From: Spodoptera frugiperda
Taxonomy: Eukaryota > Arthropoda > Insecta > Lepidoptera > Noctuidae
Length of the DNA: 64,000 nucleotides
Assembly: GCF_023101765.2 (NCBI RefSeq)
Contig: NC_064234.1
Location: 682,001 to 746,000, forward strand
Direction of reading: 5' to 3'
Below the pieces are notes generated by a model. It did not search any database, was not told where the DNA came from, and worked only from the letters and a program-made list of their open reading frames with translations. Below are positions 61,043 to 64,000 of this stretch, in pieces (positions within the stretch are counted from its first letter, which is position 1; each line of letters opens with the position of its first letter). The position numbers were made by a program, and so were the translations under genes.

Positions 61043-61210
61043 AAATGCAGGGCAGGTTTAAAACGTGAGAAAAAATGTTTGAGGCTGTACGAAGTTTGCC
61101 GGGTCAGCTAGTTGTATATAATTTTAATTTTCATAAATTTTACGATTGTTTACTGAAAAAGTGAGACCTACTGTTTTAAAATAGATTTGTATACTGAGCG
61201 CATCTAAATG

Positions 61211-61358
61211 TTTGACCCGGAGCTGCGGACTACCTAGTGGATTTACCGGTGCTCCCACTCGAAAAGCAGGAGTAGGAACGGGGTGGTTTTTCAGTAAGGG
61301 TCTGCCATTGCCTCTCGCCTCGCCCAAGGCGGGAGAAGTCAATGAATGATTTTCCCTT
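61211..61358 (+). repeat. Lepidopteran SINE-like repeat
   Basis: Contains GACCCGGAGCTGCGGACTAC, CTCGAAAAGCAGGAGTAGGA, ACGGGGTGG and CTCGCCTCGCCCAAGGCGGG, a string I recall as widely dispersed in moth genomes. It has GC-rich SINE-like composition against AT-rich surroundings. Boundaries are approximate and no target duplication was identified. The open frame on its minus strand is incidental. Confidence 0.55.
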
Positions 61359-62085
61359 CTTAAAAAATCAAAATGTTTAACACATAGAAAATTTTATAAA
61401 TTATAATCTGGAATTAGGAGAAACCTATGTTCAGCCGTCTGTATGATGATGATGTTGATGAATCTGAAGTACTTAACTACTTTACTTACCATCATTACTA
61501 CCTACTACCTTTACCTTTACTTTACCTATACTTTTTAAGCCGGTTCCTAACGCAGGAGAAGTCGAAAGTAGAATAATAATTTAGTGTAAAATTTGTAAAT
61601 AAACAATATGACACACATTTAACGTCATTTATATTGAGTTAATCACAGAATCATAGTGGTATTTAAGTTAAGAGAGTTTATGGGTTACTGTCTTAACTAT
61701 GGGAGGTCGATCCGTTTCAGGCCACGAACAGGACTCATAAGCTAGAACAGTAATTGACTTTGCTTAGCGAATTGTCCCACTATAGTTTTTATTGTCCTTA
61801 CAAGTCCAGACAAATCAATTAAAGATGTCGGAGAACCGTGCAAGTTGATTCTGTAGTGGTCTTTTGAGGAAAGAACCACAGCAGTTTGAGCGGACCTGTT
61901 CAGATGGCAGCACGCATGTGTCAGTTTACAATCAGCTCAGCTGACGGCTGTTGCTGAATGATCCGACGAACAACACCAACCAAAAGAACATTTGGGTAGG
62001 CCACACAAATGCTCAAACTGTCAGAATATAATTTACTAAAAATAAAATGACTAGCAAAAGTCTCACACGGTCCTCAAACTAACAA
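61359..62085. other. Unassigned region
   Basis: Holds short GATGAT and CTACTTTAC-type simple repeats around 61440-61530. From 61620 to 62085 the sequence is unrecognised, with slightly higher GC. It may be the remainder of the intron after 59569, or the 3' region of the minus-strand retrotransposon. No exon supported. Confidence 0.5.
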
Positions 62086-62142
62086 TTTTAAAAGGAAATA
62101 TAAAAATATAAAAGGAAAAAAATAAAAAAAATATATAAAACA
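62086..62142. repeat. A-rich low-complexity tract
   Basis: Runs of A broken by T and GG over nearly 60 bases. On the minus strand this is a T-rich stretch downstream of the retrotransposon ORF. It is not a poly(A) tail in the element's orientation. Confidence 0.7.
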
Positions 62143-62232
62143 ATGTCAAATTAAGTTAATGTCAAATTGTATAAAAAATGTAACTATATGTTACAAACAT
62201 GTCAGCAAGACCTGTGTGGACATTATAGCAGT

Positions 62233-64000
62233 TCATTCCCAAGCCTGACTATCCTCCAAGTAGTCTTTTATTTTATAAAAAGCTTTACTACAAAGTTTTT
62301 CTTTAATAACATTTTTAAATTTACCTAGGTTTAAACTTTGAATATGGCTGGGAACTTTATTGTAAAAGCGTATACATTGACATCTAAACGAACCGCTTAT
62401 TTTCTTAAGTCTAGTAGTAGGAACAACATATTTATTTTTATTTCTAGTGTTGATATTGTGTATATCACTGTACTTTTTAAATAACTTTATGTTTTTATGA
62501 GCATACACTATATTTTCATAGATATATTGAGAGGCAACAGTCATTATATTAATTTCTTTAAATAGTTCCCTGAGAGAATGCCTCGGACTAAGATTATAAA
62601 TTGATCGAATGGCTCGCTTCTGCAGCACAAAGACAGACTGAATGTCAGCAGCATTCCCCCACAGGAGAATACCATATGACATGATACTATGGAAATAACT
62701 AAAGTATACTAGACGCGCTGTATTTACATCAGTTAAATTTCTAATTTTTTTAACGGCATATGCTGCTGAGCTGAGCCTTTTCGACAACTTATCTATATGT
62801 GGGGCCCACTGTAGCTTAGCGTCTAGGGTTATACCTAAAAAGATAGCTGAATCTACAGGGTCCAACTCCCCGCCCTTGATTAGCACGCTGGTTTTGACAT
62901 GCCTAACATTTGGTGTTGTGAATTTAATGCATTTAGTTTTTGTTTCATTAAGTAGCAAGTTATTGGCACTAAACCAGCGTACTATTTTTGAGAGAGCACT
63001 ATTTACATGATCACTGACTAATTGTCCACGTTTGAGTTTAAATAATAAAGAGGTATCATCAGCAAACAGTACTATCCCATGGTTATCCTTTACAAGGTAA
63101 GGTAAGTCATTAATATAAATAAGAAATAAAAACGGACCGAGAATTGACCCCTGCGGAACACCCATCCTAACAACAGACCCGGCAGAAATTTTCCCGTTAA
63201 TCTCAACTCTCTGAATTCTATTACTCAAGTAAGAGATAAGTAGGTCCAGAGAGTTGCCCCGCACTCCATAATGGGATAGCTTCCTGATCAGTGTTTCATG
63301 AAGGACACAATCGAACGCCTTGGATAAGTCACAAAAAACACCCAATGCGTCCCCTGAGTCCTCCCACGCGTCATATACTTGATTAAGAAGTTCAACACCG
63401 GCATCAGTTGTTGAACGACCCCTTGTAAATCCAAACTGGTTACCATGCAATAATTTATTTCTATTAAAAAATCTTTGCATCTGATTTAGAATAATTTTTT
63501 CAAAAATTTTACTGAATGTAGGTAGTACTGAAATAGGTCTAAAGTTAGTGGGGTCAGAAGTACTACCCGATTTAAATAACGGAGTTATTTTACTATTCTT
63601 CATGAGATCAGGAAACACACCACGATCAATACAGTTATTAAAAATTAAAGCTAATACAGGTGCCACAATAGTTATTACAGAGCTGGTAATGTACACAGAA
63701 TTACCCCACAGGTCAGCAGTCTTTTTCTTATTCAAAGTATGGAACGTTTTAATTATATCTGTATAATCTATGTGTTCAAAATTGAAACTTGAATGGCAAG
63801 CTACAACATTTTCTTTTAGTAAAGATTCTGCGACAGTGGGTGATGAATTCAAGGACCTGGTAGTGGAAACAGGAATGTCCGAAAAGAAGTTTTCAAATGC
63901 GGCTGCAACTTCAGCATCTGATTTAATTACATTATTATCAATTACCAGATTATATTCACTACTTCTCCTTTTAGATCTTCCTGCTTCACCATTAATAATA
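62233..64000 (-). CDS. Non-LTR retrotransposon reverse transcriptase (partial, jockey/CR1-type)
   Basis: RNA-directed DNA polymerase. The frame is open without a stop from the window edge (64000) down to 62233. The codon at 63850-63852 is TTG, not ATG, and the frame continues upstream of it through DAEVAAAFENFFSDIP, the endonuclease-RT linker. The endonuclease itself should therefore lie beyond the window. RT motifs in order: FRPISVLPTFSKIFE, QFGFTRGRSTTDA, FCDLSKAFDCV, MGVPQGSILGPFLF, catalytic LFADDTS, and LLNETKTKCIKF. The C-terminal region keeps the thumb-like IMSYGILLWGNA and QKRAIRSIYNL. About 589 codons are intact, so this looks like a young, possibly full-length copy. Confidence 0.95.
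   Translation of the reverse strand, partial: IINGEAGRSKRRSSEYNLVIDNNVIKSDAEVAAAFENFFSDIPVSTTRSLNSSPTVAESLLKENVVACHSSFNFEHIDYTDIIKTFHTLNKKKTADLWGNSVYITSSVITIVAPVLALIFNNCIDRGVFPDLMKNSKITPLFKSGSTSDPTNFRPISVLPTFSKIFEKIILNQMQRFFNRNKLLHGNQFGFTRGRSTTDAGVELLNQVYDAWEDSGDALGVFCDLSKAFDCVLHETLIRKLSHYGVRGNSLDLLISYLSNRIQRVEINGKISAGSVVRMGVPQGSILGPFLFLIYINDLPYLVKDNHGIVLFADDTSLLFKLKRGQLVSDHVNSALSKIVRWFSANNLLLNETKTKCIKFTTPNVRHVKTSVLIKGGELDPVDSAIFLGITLDAKLQWAPHIDKLSKRLSSAAYAVKKIRNLTDVNTARLVYFSYFHSIMSYGILLWGNAADIQSVFVLQKRAIRSIYNLSPRHSLRELFKEINIMTVASQYIYENIVYAHKNIKLFKKYSDIHNINTRNKNKYVVPTTRLKKISGSFRCQCIRFYNKVPSHIQSLNLGKFKNVIKEKLCSKAFYKIKDYLEDSQAWE

Larger units (their letters stand above)
59589..61111 (+). mobile_element. 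Helitron, short non-autonomous, with nested insertions
   Basis: The 5' end TCTCTATATATAAAAATC leads into GTTAGTCTCGCTAAAACTCG, and the 3' end is TTTGCCGGGTCAGCTAG. TC at the start, CTAG at the end, no inverted repeats, and insertion between A (59588) and T (61112) are the Helitron hallmarks. I recognise both ends as those of an abundant lepidopteran Helitron. Only about 170 bases belong to the Helitron itself; 59690-61042 is a later insertion. No Rep/helicase is encoded. Confidence 0.8.

Noticed and set aside
61124..61342. Minus-strand 72-codon frame
   Set aside because: It runs through a SINE-like repeat; the open frame is a by-product of the repeat's GC-rich sequence.
1..64000. CRISPR arrays, bacterial operons or viral genes
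   Set aside because: No regularly spaced direct repeats with unique spacers, no prokaryotic gene layout, and no recognisable viral proteins; the window is insect nuclear DNA.

Overview
The window looks like insect nuclear DNA, almost certainly from a moth or butterfly (Lepidoptera). It is AT-rich, with GT-AG spliced exons, introns up to about 23 kb, and dispersed repeats whose ends I recognise from lepidopteran genomes: a Helitron ending CTAG, a GAGTCCGACTCGC retroelement tail, and a tail reading aatattataaat. Species and family cannot be fixed from this alone. There are no bacterial operons, CRISPR arrays, rRNAs or tRNAs that I can support.

The main gene is the + strand orthologue of nemo / Nemo-like kinase (nmo/NLK). 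Nine coding exons lie at 5129-5258, 6900-6955, 29933-30039, 44247-44415, 48240-48366, 49771-49941, 50621-50840, 51187-51280 and 53060-53114. They join in phase into 375 codons plus a TGA stop, from AVTDP (just after the glycine-rich loop) to the C-terminal PPSPHHWE. The upstream exon or exons with the N-terminus and glycine loop are outside the window. A long 3' region follows (about 53115-57890), with inverted repeats, two small MITEs, five UGUAAAUA motifs in its distal part and a final AATAAA at 57871.

The introns hold mobile DNA and oddities. These include a 94-bp retroelement tail between perfect 132-bp direct repeats (16464-16821), a broken 5'-truncated non-LTR retrotransposon (30791-32951), and seven copies of the 13-mer GGTAAAGTTGCCA in both orientations around a pogo-like N-terminal remnant (42201-43460). 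There is also a decayed tandem copy of a kinase exon (48369-48551) and a 362-bp MITE (49978-50339).

Downstream of nemo is an apparent intergenic stretch with dispersed repeats and a strong hairpin. At 59530-59569 there is a likely first coding exon of a short secreted protein. Its intron starts with a three-level transposon nest: a Helitron holding a TIR transposon that holds a pogo/Tigger-like element (59589-61111). The window ends inside a well-preserved minus-strand jockey/CR1-type reverse transcriptase ORF (62233-64000) that runs off the edge. Only nemo and the putative secreted-protein exon look like host genes; almost everything else recognisable is transposon-derived.
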